Assembly: GCA_026874595.1 (NCBI GenBank)
Contig: CM049310.1
Coordinates: 53,024,558-53,088,557 of the forward strand
Length of the DNA: 64,000 bases
DNA from: Sipunculus nudus
Taxonomy: Eukaryota > Annelida > Sipuncula > Golfingiida > Sipunculidae
Direction of reading: 5' to 3'
In this document: positions 35,068 through 48,461 of the stretch, piece by piece
Layout of the letters: the number at the start of each line of letters is the position of its first letter
Numbering within the stretch: the first letter of the stretch is position 1
Position numbers and translations under genes: made by a program
The notes under the pieces: generated by a model
The model's input: the letters and a program-made list of their open reading frames with translations, nothing else
Databases searched by the model: none
Told to the model about the DNA's origin: nothing

Positions 35068-36345
35068 ATATATAAACTTTCAGATAATAATCAGAAAAAC
35101 AGCTTTAACTGGGCTTTGATTGGTTTATAATCAAGTATGCCGGGAATTAGTGGCTCATCAATGCAAAAAATAACCTAAATTTTAAAAGAAAGTCGGGGGG
35201 GGGGGGGGGGGGGCTTGTACAGCATGCATGTCTACCCGAAGAGCCTGTCCAATCTCAAAATGCTTCCGCCGGGCCTGCTGTGTTAGTTAACCCAATAATA
35301 TTTTCTTGACTTGAAGGTAACGCTCACAACAGGAACACACGCTTTCCATGCATGGGTACAATGTTTGAAAGATAACACATTTTTATAGGAAGTGGAACAC
35401 AAAGGAATTGCATTGCTTGAAACAGCACTTGAAGGAGTTTTATTACATTTCTGTACATTTCTGAAAGGAAGGTCAGCTGTTACCAACATCCGATGAAGAT
35501 GATGTGCCAATGGATTTGATATGAAACAGCTGTCAGCATTCCATTAAGTTGAGGTATTGGCCTTTAAAAGGGTTTGTAAACAAAACGACGCAGGAACAGA
35601 TGTAAGAGGCCAAAAAGTGGTCCGTTTAGTAAGAGCGGCTACACGTCTCCCCTGGGGGGTATAAAAGGTGATTGGGTGATTATGATTTGTTGCTGACACG
35701 TTCAAGGAGATACAGCGCAATCCATAGGCCTATATCCATAGCAAGATGGTGTATATATATTTGATTCCGTCATCACCTGAGATCAAACGATAAAGACACC
35801 TGTCAGATCATTAAAACTGGTTAAATGTATTTATAAGAAACACTTCAAATAACCACAGCAGTTTCACATGAGCTCCCCCCCCCCGAATTTTATATTAAAT
35901 CATAAGCCATATTATGCTCCCACTTTGTTTCCGCTTCATGAACCTATTATGCAGTAAGAGTATTTTATCGTTGCTAATTTCCCGTCGACAACAAAACGGA
36001 TACAAACAGAACGAGGACCGCCAAAGAGCTAGAGTGTTGTTATTTTTTGTTCAAACTGACAACATCCCGCGTGCATAGGGACGTGTGTACGTGGGCGGGG
36101 TGTAAATGTACCAACACTGGCTGTATGGCGGTCAGAGCTGGACATGCATCCGCTTTGCTGGCCACATGAACATGACCACGATAAAATAGTATTTTAATGT
36201 CATAAGAGGGCGATTAGGCAGGAACAAAGTCGGAACGTAATATTACCTATTATCAAATGAGAGAAGCACCACCTCAGATGTAGATTGATGATTCGCCAAC
36301 AAAACAAAGTTTTGGAGCGGGAGCCATCATCCTCACGGATTTATT
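35068..36345. other. Gene-free stretch upstream of a candidate exon
   Basis: A run of about 18 G lies at 35196-35213 and a C run at about 35876-35884. From about 36060 to 36345 the sequence becomes richer in GC and CG, which may mark a promoter or 5' UTR for the candidate exon that follows. Confidence 0.3.
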
Positions 36346-36437
36346 ATGGCCATGACGCTCAAGCTACAGAGCCCCAAGTCTGGTGATGTTGTCCGCATGG
36401 CTGGATACACTATCTACAGACAGCTGTACGGCAACCT
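36346..36437 (+). CDS. Candidate first coding exon of an unrecognised gene
   Basis: An ATG in strong Kozak context (A at -3, G at +4) opens a short frame with mixed, GC-balanced codons unlike the flanking AT-rich DNA. It starts MAMTLKLQSPKSGDVV and ends with YTIYRQLYGN. At 36438 a consensus-like donor (CT|GTGAGA) would end the exon in phase 2; read-through would stop at TGA four bases later, giving a 31-residue peptide. I do not recognise the sequence. A further hint is the GC-richer upstream DNA. It could also be a chance frame; no downstream exon has been matched. Confidence 0.3.
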
Positions 36438-36441
36438 GTGA

Positions 36442-38433
36442 GATGTCGGATGTTATCAGGGCTGACGGCTTCAAGGTCGCCCTAAAAATAAATGGCCCGA
36501 AACAACCCCATGGAAACTTTCTCTGGGCACCCACTATGGCCGTTAAAAGAAGTGCATATAAAATTATTACTTCGCCAGAAAATGCGAGTCAAGTGTTACA
36601 TTTCTTATGGGTGGAAATCAGGGAAAATGTCAGGGTTGATTTTCGACAAGGGATTTTCAGTAGATTATGAATATTTAATAAATTCATGAAACCAAAGAGA
36701 AGACTTAATCTTTCAACTTTGCTTAATTTGCCTTTTGCTAGACTACAATGCTTTTATGCAATGTTTCCGTGCCACATAGACTGAAACCGTATTGATTTGA
36801 TATACCAGTTTATGAAGATTTTCTTAATATAATGTTTAAGTGATATCTATAATTTTTAATGCCTGAAAGTAAGATTTAGAGTTAATGAATACGATGTGTT
36901 CAGTAATTACACAAACCCCTTCAGTCATTTTGTCATTGTCGGTGACAGAGCATTGCCTCTTTCTACAGATGCTTGAAACTAGGATTGTAAAAATATGACT
37001 GGTCATTATCTCGCCGTAAGTCCTGATGTACCTACTCCTAAATAAATACATGTATTAATAATCAACTTGAAATTGACATAAGTCGATAAAGTATATGCAT
37101 TCTAAAGATGATAACAATTTAAAAAGTCTTTATTCGTAAAGTATAGTACAAAATAGTTTTAAAAAGTATCTGTTGCCGGTATTGTTTTCTGTTCTACGAA
37201 GCTGCCATGGTTGTAATAATTCAGCATGCATTAAGTAAAAGTAAAAATCTCGGTATATCACAAGAATACAACAAAACTGCGAACAAATGAAATTTATTTA
37301 GACTTAGCTCGATATGATTCTTTCTTGTCAGTATCTACATGATGACATGTACGTGTACGAGTAAACAGTACGGGTCAGCTTCAGGACAGATAATCTAAGA
37401 CGGACATTGGGTGGGATGAACAAAATATACGGTACATTTCAAATACTTTCATTCAACTTCATGCAACTGTTATTTAATTAAATCCCATATTTACAATGCA
37501 CCTGCTCTCAACCTAATTGTAAGATAAATGGTGAAATGGAAAAGTGTATTGAATTTCGTCGTTTATTCGATTTTTCAATAAAACACAACAAACAAGAAAG
37601 TTTCATTGGAACATGACAGTTTCATTGGAATCCAAATATGAACAAAGGCAATTACGGTTTGATTATTTGAAATATACGCAGACTAGGTCTAAAGTTTCTC
37701 GGAATTGTGCTCATGTAGTCATGAATAGGGCTGTCAATTTCTTTCTTGAAGGAAATCCTAACGTTAACCATGATACCCAGTTTTGTTTTCACATCTTTTG
37801 AAAATAATTTTAATGCTGGCATTTTAAAAAGAATAAACATTGGTTAATATATGGAACATCTATGTATTGTCTGTCTTGCAAATGATTCGTAAATATATTA
37901 TTGCTAACATTAATGTATAATCCTTTACATAAATCATGTACGTGTATACCATTCCATGCAAGGCTTGAAGAAAACCGGTTCTGTGGCCGACTTAATTTAG
38001 GGGGGGGGGCAATGAACTCAAATATCAAATTTGACACACATAAACACATTATGTTATATGCGTATCTCTTTATATCAACCTTGATTTGATAAAATATAGA
38101 TGTTGAACTTTATTTTGTAAATTTTGATCATATTTTGTGTCGTTATAGTTTATCTTTCGTTATATTTATTATATATTTATTATATTATTATTTATAATAT
38201 GCAGAGGGCATATGAAAGAATGCGAAATATAAAGAACGCCATTATTGCACCTTTCACATAATTATATGATGACGTAACACTAAACTTCTACACCCTTTCA
38301 CATATATATACGAAGACGTAACACTCAACCGCTATTTCATCAAATACAATGGTTTAAGTGTCAGACTGTTTTTTACAAAGGGTAAGAGTAATTGTGAGAC
38401 ATTTTTTTAACAACTGACAATAGCAATGGGTAT
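36442..38433. other. Gene-free stretch
   Basis: AT-rich DNA. The frame at 36383-36670 overlaps the candidate exon in another frame and has no family features. A run of nine G lies at about 38001-38009. Confidence 0.35.
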
Positions 38434-39270
38434 TGTTACAGGTTCTCTTTTCATTGTGTGACACGGGCGTAACTCGTGTTGTAGTTGCACTCTCAGTTTA
38501 ATCCGTACTGGTTGAACTCTCGCTGTCATGCTAGCTTGGGGCTTTCTCGCCTGACCGAGTCTGGTCGGGCTCACGTGTGGACCCTGGTATGTAGAGACAC
38601 AACGATGTTCTTCTAGATGATTCCTGTAACGCGTGTTTACTGTGTATTACGTTAGATCCTTTAGACTGTTCGAGAAGTGGAAAATTCTCGGCTTGGGGCA
38701 AGAAGTTATAAATAAAGGGCTGTGTTTTAAAGCGGGGAGAGGTGAGAGAATATTCCAGCGGACAAAGACGTGTTTATGTCAGTTTGTGGGACCTGTCCGA
38801 TTATCTAGTAATTTCAGGCATTCTACTATTACTAACCCTATACAATTTAATGCTGCCTGCCTCAAGTTTACTTTCTGGATTGTTACAAGAGCTTTACATT
38901 GGACTGTAATTCTCCGAGACGATGTGTGTGGACTTTTCATCCGGCATATACATTTAAAAGGACTTATAGTTGTGACAGTAGTGGTATCCAGGTACTGTGC
39001 ACTTTGTTTATTTTTACTGTGTGATTTTAATGATTTGTTGTTGTACAGCTGTTATACTGTGTAATTGTATTGATTTAGTGTATTGTAATGTTAGGGTAGT
39101 TTCAAGAATAAATTATAGTTATTTGTTGACAAAAAAACACTGACTTCTTTTTTCATTCCCCTAGACATTACACGCTGCCTGATGTTACAGAATCTAATTT
39201 TTTTATATCTCCTTGACAAAATTTATGTCCATCACACATACGTGATCTGTTGATATTAGGTTCCGTAACA
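38434..39270 (+). mobile_element. Solo LTR, copy 2
   Basis: 837 bp from TGTTACAGG to TTCCGTAACA, flanked by GTAT on both sides (38430-38433 and 39271-39274). In this orientation the LTR has TATAAATAAAGGGC near 38708 and AATAAATTATAG near 39108, matching the expected promoter and poly(A) signal. It is highly similar to copies 1, 3, 4 and 5. The 143-codon frame inside (38633-39064) is not conserved in the other copies and is not a gene. Confidence 0.85.
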
Positions 39271-40171
39271 GTATATATACTGATACAGTCGACAAGGCCG
39301 GCACTGCTATCAATACAAAATCGCTTATTATGTGTTCTACAATGTCTTAATCACCCCCTTCATTCATCTATTTTACATTCCATGTACAGTAGTAAACTTA
39401 CACATTAAGAATATTAACCATGGAGGTTGCCCCACCCACTTACCCGTATTTTTAAGGTTCGAATGGGACATTCATGATAAGTAATTGCATATTATTAAAA
39501 TATATAAATGTATATCAGCAAAAATATATAGACAAGTATATTAAGGGATCCTCAGAATATAAATGAGTTATGAAAGTAAAATAAAACTTAATTCTAGCGC
39601 ACCAATCAAATATCACTATTTGATTTAACGAAACCAACAACGATCCATTCCTTTTAATCGCCTGAACTAACAATGTAAAACGCCACCTTGTGGGACTTGC
39701 ATTTGGAACTACCGTTAAGCATCAACGGAGCAGGAGCTTAATTATGACTTGTATATGCAGTGATGAATTTACCTCGTCATTAGACTCTGTCCATACGAGT
39801 CCATCTACAGCATGGACGCGACAAAATGACACCCATCGATTTGTCTTCAGTACGTGACAAAGGAGCTCTCTACTACTTAGGTTACGCCGATGACCTTCAA
39901 GCAAGGACCGGGCTGTGCCCCTCGCGAGAAAGACATATGGCTATATTTGTTTAAAAATTCATCAGGAAGAGGAAGCCTCCTCCCTGGAAAGGAACCTTGG
40001 CACCCCGCGAAGCAAACTCTATGAGATAATAACCCTCAAATATGTTTCTACTACTTACTGTGGCATGAAAGACGAAAATAATTGATGGTTGGTAGCCTTG
40101 AGTATGTCAGCATCTGGCAGTTGCAGCTGGATAAAAGAGGTCGGCGAGAAAACGAAAAGAACCAGTGCTTA
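39271..40171. other. Gene-free stretch
   Basis: No coding or repeat feature is supported. One 60-codon minus-strand frame lies at 39722-39904, without similarity. Confidence 0.35.
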
Positions 40172-40383
40172 CAGAAGCGGATCCAGGGGAAGGGTCCAGG
40201 GAGCCGCCTCCCCCCCCCCCCCCCCCTTTTAGCCGCCGCAAACTTTTTTTAGGGTTTCAGACCAACTTTTGCGACCTGGAACTTCCCCCTCCCCCCTTTT
40301 CCGGACCTGGGGACCTTCTTTAGGTTTTCCTTTAGTCCTCCTGGGTTGACCCCTCCTTTTCCTAAATCCTTGATCCGGCCCTG
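40172..40383 (-). mobile_element. MITE-like element, second copy
   Basis: The reverse complement matches 688-835. Its ends (CAGAAGCGGATCCAGG on the left; CAGGGCCGGATCAAGG on the right when inverted) form imperfect terminal inverted repeats, with C- and G-runs inside. About 212 bp and non-coding. The CAG ends suggest hAT affinity, but no clean target duplication is visible. Confidence 0.65.
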
Positions 40384-43300
40384 GCTCAAACTTTTCAAAT
40401 AATCATGAATTACTGCCAAATATACCTTCGAATATGCCTTATGGTTTTAAGCACAAGTCAGGGCATTTTTTCCTGACGGTTTACGATCTGTTCTAGCAGA
40501 CAAGGATTAAGTGACTAAACCGGACTTAAGTTTTTCGCACGAGTGTAAAAACTACGTGTTATAACGTTCACAGTAATATTAACATACTGAAATTTTATTT
40601 TTCTTTAAATTCTTGCATTCATTATAAAGGATATGGTATAACATGCTTAAGACTTATTTGCTAAATTGAGCAGACAAACAAACCCTAAACTTCTTTTAAC
40701 ACATTGGTGTTCGTGAAAAACATTTCGCAAACACCAGTCTTGCATTTGTCAAAAAGACTTCCGTGAAGCCTTTGACCTCATCTGACAAAATGACGGCGCT
40801 ATACGAAATTTCACATGCTGCAAAGTAAATAGTTTCTTTCCAAACGTATTCTCAAGTAGTAACCGCATAGTCATTATGTAAAGGTCTCACTCACTGGCCA
40901 GTTGCGTGAAAGTTCCGTAAATAATGTTTGGCGCTACACCCCTGACGGACGTACACGGCATAGTGGTCTTTGCAAGCAGTGGATAAAATAAATAAAGCCC
41001 ATGACCACTTTCAGCTGCACGCGAGGACGTGCGCCCGTACGTTATATAAATTAAAACACTTTAATAGTTGGGAATTCTGCTGAGCCGCAGGATCATACCG
41101 GTATTATAGTAAATACCATTTTTTTATTGCAACTATTTTTTCGACGGGGATACGTTTTCTTTATCACATGTTTGTGACTAAAGCACTTGTACCGCAAGAG
41201 CGATTGCGCACCTGAGAGCAGTACCGTTCCTGGCAGAAGTTTTATGATTTTGCATTAAGATTTGTTTTTTAATTACAATCTACAAAAACAACCTATTAAT
41301 ATATTTTATGTATGTATTTAATATCACCTTTATCCTGCGATATCCTGTGATAAATATTCTGAGAATTATCCCCCAAACATAAACAATCATGTTTCCTAAG
41401 TTTTAGTCCTTTGTTTCTCCCTTCTTATATATGTTTAGTAGTAGCTGCACGTCCACAAAAGCTTAGATGATGGACTGTGAGAGTAAGAAAATTCCAAAAG
41501 TATGTAAACTCATGTCAGAAGTATCTGGCAGCTATATTTGTAAGCAAACCTCCTTGACTTTCTGTTTGTTCCTCTGTTTGCTGGTGTCAAATAGGATAAA
41601 GGGGTTTAGTTTAATGCAATTTAATAAAAAAAAAAAAAGAATCTTCGTGATTCCAAGAACTATCGTTTTTTTTAAATATTTGAGTCTAGAATGTGGATGT
41701 AGCATTACATGTTCGTATGTTTGTTTTTGTATATTGAATGGTTAAGGATGGCTGGTTCACGGCACAAGGAAGCGGTTACTCAATTTATAGGTGCCCATGG
41801 TCTAAAAGGAAGCAGGATTATTTTTCAGTCACTATAATGATCTCCTCGCGGAGGTATGTGATCAATGAGAACTATCAAGTTTTCCTTTTTATAATGGAAG
41901 CACAATTATTACTGTACTTACGAGTACTGTAGAAATGGTCAGGTGAAGAGAAACTTGACCAGTACTAAATTCAATGGCTGTCACTGCAATAGAAATAAAA
42001 AGAATAAATAACCTTAGCACATATAGCGCACATCTTATTATAGGATTGAGACAGGGCATGGAATACAATTCATAAATGCCAATTATCATGCATGTGCAAG
42101 AGTATACAATGGACGCTTGGGGTTGAACAATGTAAAAATGTATTGTAAACTATTGTAAGTTTTTATTTCTTATTGTTTAGTTAACGTGATCCGAAGCAAT
42201 CAAGCACTGCAGTCACTGGGTAAAGTCTCTTTTATATTAAAATTGCAACTAATATACAAATTTATCTTGAAAGGAAATTATCTGCTAGAGACAATCCGGA
42301 TCCACCAAAGCATCGTAGATTTATAGAAGCCAACGTTAAAATGAACCCGGAAAGCAGGGACGTCATTTGACACTACAGCTATCCAATCCCTTGCTGACTG
42401 TTATTGGTTACCAAATGGATAAAGTTCTGTCTGATGAAAGCAGTTTAGGTATCATCTGTAACAACAGTTGCAATGCCAAATACAAGAGAACTCCCAAAAG
42501 TCACGTAGGAACATTACACTCTGGTTAAATTAACTGTCACCTGTGAGAAATGACGGTTACTTTTTACTTTCTTTCAAGGCTATTGACTGGGCTCACCCAT
42601 GGATTGAATGCGGAATTTAGAACTTGGAAAGGCAGCAAGAGGTGTAGCATTCAAATACCCAAAGATGAGTCCAGGTACTTACCTAAAAGAAGACAAATCA
42701 CCAACACACATACAGAAGGCCGGACGTTGTTTGTACATTGATATCGATTACGGTCATACGGTCGGTAGGAAACCATCACGGTGACAACTTTATCACGTTC
42801 TTAATCGCATTCAGGCCTTTGTTACAGCTACTAGTGTGTCTCTTCATCAGCAACATTCCAGCTGCTAGAATGTCATATCTCCTTCCTAATTATCCACTGA
42901 ATGCAACTTAGTCAGGTGCTTTGTGTAAAATGTTCTGTGGTCTATTCTTAAATTCCTTCAAATAGTTTGTAATTTGGAAAGAAGCTGAGGATATGGGGTG
43001 CTTTCAAAAGTATCCTTCATTAAGTTATCTATTATTTACATCATCCTCTTTACAAATTTCTTGTCAGCTTCGACTGGTCCTGGTCTTATCACACTTCTGC
43101 TTTTCAATTCATTGCAGGCAAGTAACTCAAACTCATCCCTGGAATGAATACGTACAAAAACTTTGTATTAATCAGAAGAAAAAAAAGAAAGAAAATAAAA
43201 CACATGCACTGTTCCGATTTACAATATAGAATTGTAGAGTTCAGAGTGTGAAGAGTTATATCTTGGGTTAGGAGTAGATCTTTAATAAGGGCAAGTATAC

Positions 43301-45830
43301 AAACCCTAGCATAATCCCAAGAAGCGATAAATTTCCGTTGGTATTAGCTGGATTCATTCAATGACTATAGGCCCCGCCCTGGAGCAATGTAGCGTCCTTG
43401 GAGCTTATACTCTCACAAGGCTTTATTGATTTAACCGTGCCTGATCATGCTTTGTATTAAAGAATATATTGTTGTAATGGCCGTCGCAGTATTTGTTTTG
43501 ACTATATACGGAAATACATATTCAGAGATGAATAGGGATCAAAAGACCGCAGAAGAGAAAAGAAAACCAATCAGACTACCAAGGGATTCAAGATAACTGA
43601 CGCTGCTACAATAGATGCCTGATTACTTAAGCTTTGTGGTCTAAAGCTTATCAGTTTCCCAGCCACAGTTGATTTTAACAAAAGATTCATTTGAGACGGG
43701 GCGTTAAGCAAAAGCACCATAAAAGAAGAAGAAGAAAGCACTCATGTCCCGTGCGTTCGGTCTCTTTGTCTTTCGTATCTTGAATAAGGTTAAACCAAGA
43801 CTGGTCAGCACTTCAGTACCAAATAAAAAAATGAATATTGCTTGACATTATCACACCCTTGGTTCCGTTAGAACTCCATAGAATCAGCTTGTCAATCAGC
43901 CATCTTGGCTCTTAAAGTAATGGAATATGCTGAAAAGTTTATGCATTATTCTCGAAGTATATTAATATACATTATTCTGGTAATGTATTTAGCGACGAAA
44001 ATACATTTCTAAATATGAGTAATGGTGAAAATGCACGAAACAGGCCCATATTGACATCCAAACACAAATCGCAGGGAGCCTAAAATATTTTTAAAAGTCT
44101 GAATAAAAAAGAGCTGCAGTTTTTTTAAAGTGCCGGCGTCATTAAATATTTAAATCAGTACTGACAGCAAGTATGATATAGAGAAGAAAGAGGGAAATGC
44201 ATTTTACAGAATAAAGGGGATAAAAGGTGTGTGGAAGATAATGTTGACAAATTTCGCAACGTTATAAATGTTTGCTAATAAATATGAGTCATCTGATCTC
44301 AAATGCCGCATTCATGTGACCTTTTCCCCACAAATATCTTTATACTAAAACTTGCCCGTTGTATTACAGCTAAACAAAAAAATCAGTTTCAGTCAAAGAA
44401 AGCTGCTCAACCTATCCAAAAAAAGTAGGACTGAAGTCCGAGGTACTTGCTGATTGTTTCGCGTGAGTTTTTGTGCGTCTGTATCTATTCTCCCGCATAC
44501 TTTTTCAGATGGGTACAAATGTTCGCATAAGTTATTCAAGGCATGGAAATGGTATCTAGTACGTTAATCCGTAATGAACAGATAAAAGTTAAGAGTGTCC
44601 CATACAATAAATGACAATAGTTATTCCAGGAGCACTGAACAAGTGAAAATTCGATCGACATTAATGACCTAGGATTTTTACGGTACTTTCACCAATCAGC
44701 CGTTGATGAATGAGCAACTTGTTCTCCGGCTTGGTTGGTAAATGACCAAGTTCAATAAGAAGGACAAGTCGTTAATTTCCAAGCAGGGCTTTGTACTGTT
44801 ACATTGATGGAGAGAATCTAAATGTTGACTGCAGGTGTATCGTAGAAGCCGTACAAAGGACCCGCAAGCTCAACTATTGTAAATGTATGACAAACCGAGG
44901 GTGTTTTTACCCCAAAACCACGGCTTTTAACTATTAATAAATAAAAGCCTGGTCCGGGTAGGCATCATTGAATTAGGCCTGGTACATTTCATCAATCACA
45001 TCATGTCAGAGATCATACAGATTTCTAGAATTTGTTCCTGGCACTGATCTGGACAATTTGTATTTTTTTTTGTAAGAAAAGCGTATCCTAAAGAGAAGTA
45101 CAGTTAAGTATTTAGTTATATAAAGGTATGTGTAGTATATTAGTGGCTTTTTTAGTCATTCTCTGCAGGATGATGGATCGAAAGCAATGGTTAAGGCCAA
45201 GTTAAAGAGACTGATTGGACGGGCTGCCATTTGGGATTAGATAAGGATCTTAATTTGGTTCAAACAGAATCATTTCCACTATTCATTTCATATTGATTTA
45301 TTGCAACAAGATAGAGGCATTAATTACATCAGCTGATTTTCTCAGATTTAATCTGTGACAACAAAGTACAAAAACATGTACCATTCTACATAATGTAACT
45401 TGATCTATAGCCTTTAAATTCTAAAATGCAAATACAATCGTATTTTACATTCCTCAAAGCTCATTTAAGGATGTTGGGAAATAAATTATTATGCAGAGGG
45501 GGGTTGGCAAAATTAAAATGTCATGGAAAGAATAAGCGTTAGGATAAAGTACAAAGATTTCAGTGATCTGTTTTTAATTCATCACGATTTCGTCCCGACC
45601 TCAAGCTGAAACTTAAATTAATGCACCTATTTCTTTTTAAAATGCAACAAATGGCAAACCTAAAATCCTTACTAATCGAATAGTATTGACAAATGAAACC
45701 CAAAGCTATTGCAATTCCGTTCACCGGATTAAATTCTTCCGCCTGCAGATGATATCAATCGTAAAAATACCAAACATACCACCCATAGAGCTGGCACATA
45801 TTACGACCAGAATTAACAGCTATAACTTAC
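40384..45830. other. Gene-free stretch, possible intron of the gene starting near 46 kb
   Basis: Many short frames are present, with none having domain features. If the minus-strand promoter near 46 kb is real, this would be its first intron. A poly-A run lies near 41626-41637. No later exon was recognised. Confidence 0.3.
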
Positions 45831-46008
45831 CTGTGAGCATGGTCTTGCTTCGTCCAGAACTAATAAAGCGCGTATCTGCAGGTTCACTTTTAATAGCTCG
45901 ACGTGTCCTTTTAGACGCCCTGTCTTCTTTTAGTCTGAAGTCTTCCTCGGTGATACGGCGATTCACGTTATCCTGGAGTTCGGTATTTACTCCTTTCTTC
46001 AAGTGCTG
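45831..46008 (-). CDS. Candidate first exon with start codon and splice donor
   Basis: On the minus strand, ATG at 45840-45838 sits in good Kozak context (AAGACCATGC) and is followed after only ten coding bases (ATG CTC ACA G) by a perfect donor, CACAG|GTAAGT, at 45831/45830. The bases before the ATG (to about 46008) would be 5' UTR. They happen to be open in frame (back to TAG at 46032) but contain no upstream ATG in that frame. A TATAAAG on the minus strand at 46039-46033 lies at the right distance for a start site near 46005. The product cannot be named from three codons. Confidence 0.4.
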
Positions 46009-46780
46009 AGCACGCGGGGCGTTTATTGACTACTTTATACGGCTGGGGCCTCTCAGGAGGTAGAGACTCCCTAACCTTTCTATGTTTCCTACACTACAAC
46101 TTGTAACACGCTGATACAGCAACGGTATCTCCGTCACTGCTCACTTACACCAACACGGGAGCAACTCTGGCGCATGCAGTTACAGATGACGACTTCCCCT
46201 GTTACCAGAAATTGTCAGCGTCATCAGCGGCCAATAGGACTCACTATTGTTCATACAGACGTTCCGTGTGGGACATCTCACAAGGACAGAGAATACACTT
46301 TCATTCGAGCGTCTCAGGTAGCTAAGGAGCCGCCTGCGCAGTTGTAGAATTGACGGCTTTCTGCGGGCTCACTGTCGGGACGGGTCCTGCTCTGGAGTCT
46401 ATTAAGGTTCACTGAATAAGTCAACTGACCAATCACTCAGGCTTCCGTGGCCACAAGCGCTCTTCTCTCACGCCCAGTCACAGTGAACTGGTGATCGCAC
46501 CGGCAGCGTGATTCACGGCTGGAGGGTAAAACGTCCGTCTTCAAGAAAGCACATCAACTGTCTCGGTCACAGAGAAGTGCTCCGGGCGTAATTGGCGAAA
46601 GAGAAGTTATTGGCTTTGATAAGACCAGGCTTGTTTACAGTGCCGCATCTTCGCTGTAGCATTGATTAAAGGAAGCGTTTCTATAGGTCCCCACTTCCCT
46701 CACTTGGTTCTCCGGAATTGATGCTTACTATTAGCACGGCCCGCCACGCTCCAGCTCCTGTGTCAGCGAATTCACCTGGC
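45840..46780 (-). promoter_or_regulatory. CpG-rich promoter-like region
   Basis: About 900 bp with a clearly higher GC and CG content than any neighbouring non-repeat DNA. It has CCAAT boxes (GGCCAATAGG near 46228 and GACCAATCAC near 46428) and a TATAAAG on the minus strand at 46039-46033. It ends at the candidate first exon. Taken together this is the best promoter candidate in the window and most likely drives a minus-strand gene extending left. Confidence 0.45.
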
Positions 46781-48344
46781 GCTCTATCACACAATATCCA
46801 CTTTCTCCTTTGTAATAAACAACGATTTTTACTGTGTATGGATTTTTGTATATACAATGTATAACATAAATCTTGATATCCGACTTCGTAATTAATATGT
46901 ATGTGCAATAATAAAATTGTCATTGTCCCCTCTCTCTCTCTCTCTCTCTTTGTTTTTACATCTTTTTAACACTATCTTTCAGGCATCTGTTAATAAACAT
47001 TATACAAAACGTGAATAAAAATCCCAACATTTCTGACATCGCCACTGTCATGTTTAGTAAGGCCTTAAGTGGTAATTTATTATAAATATTTTTTGCAAGA
47101 AGTACAATCTTTATATGATATATAGATTACTTATACATATTAGGTCCTTGTAGGTCGTCTTATGAATAAAGACGCAGAGAATAGGTATGGAGATGAATTG
47201 GGATTTACATTGAATTTACAGAAGAGAAAGATTTTACCCCAAAGCACATGTATTCCGGCAAACTTTAATCTCATTAGGGAAGTTATACCTGTGTCTTCAT
47301 GACGTATTTTAGCGCAAACTCAGGCTGAGTATTTACCAGGTAACGCCAGGAGCGCAAGGTCGCAACCACTATGTAAAGCCTGAAACCGTTCAAAGATTAA
47401 GTAGACTTTAACGGCGCACCACCGAACAAACGTGGTGAGCTTTATACGTTCGGGTGCCTTCTCTTTGATCTATTGGTCCCCAGGTGGTTATCAGCTTGAT
47501 CATTTCACTTCCGCGTGAAGACACGTGACCAAGGTCAGACCCATAATAGTGTTTCTGTCCAACAAACAGTAAAATTGGGCGCTCGATTGAGTTAATGCTG
47601 CGTAGAGCTGGATTTGTGGCGGAAACCTGCGTGTAACTCTGTAGTTTAACTGGAAGGAGCATTTCCATTGTTTGGTGTTTCAAACAATGACTACAACTTT
47701 AAACAGCGCACTGTCAGTTTAAATAAATGATATCACATTCTCCGCCTAGTTTACACAGAATAGGTCAATATGAGTGCAAATGCCTTGCATTGTAATGTAT
47801 AAATTACATATGTTTTGGTATCTTGTTTAAAATTTGTGTTTGTAAGTCGAGCGTATGCTCAATACCCATATGGTTAAAGTAGAAAATATAGGATAAATAT
47901 ATACCTTTTTCACGTGTTACTTTCCTAAGATGCACTGAACAGATGTGAAAACTCATCATTTTATTTAGAAAGGGTTAAAGAAGGAAAGAAACTGAAGACA
48001 CTGTGTATGAGAGGATTTCCTCATTATAATCGAGGAACAGATTTCACATAACTCATCTCCTCAAAACAAGGACTGATATGTCACCCCCTTCACGCACACA
48101 TTCAACCCTATACAAGTACCTCAGCCAACAAGAGATGCCTAGTTCGTATCAAAGCCCAGTTAATAGGGTTTTATAACCCAGCATATTCGGATTAAACCTC
48201 CCAATTCCTTAGAAAAAAAAACAACATACGTGCTAAAAGTACATACATACCACTTTACCATAAATCGTTTCAGGCATATTGCATACATACATCAGTATAA
48301 TGCGAAATACTGTGAAAGTGATGTTGGATTAAATAATTGAGTGA
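46781..48344. other. Gene-free stretch with (CT)n
   Basis: A (CT)n run lies at about 46929-46950. A 91-codon minus-strand frame (47408-47683, TTG start) with balanced composition has no recognisable features. Nothing else is seen. Confidence 0.35.
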
Positions 48345-48413
48345 CTGTATATATATATATATATTTGTAATTGATAACAGGCGTGGTTCCTTTATTAAAG
48401 ATATATATATATG

Positions 48414-48461
<48 letters not shown>
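48345..48461. repeat. Two (AT)n microsatellites
   Basis: Two AT tracts (about 48349-48364 and 48421-48461), separated by non-repetitive sequence and a few further TA units. Confidence 0.9.

Noticed and set aside
38633-39064. 143-codon plus-strand ORF
   Set aside because: It lies entirely within solo LTR copy 2 and is not maintained in the other four copies.
45820-46002. 60-codon hydrophilic frame (RRITEEDFRLKEDRASKRTR) as a protein-coding exon
   Set aside because: It begins with TTG and has no ATG until the tenth base from the end, and the stop at 46030-46032 closes it upstream. It is more likely 5' UTR open by chance.
47408-47683. 91-codon minus-strand frame
   Set aside because: It has a non-ATG start, no domain and no splice signals. 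The GC-balanced composition alone is insufficient.
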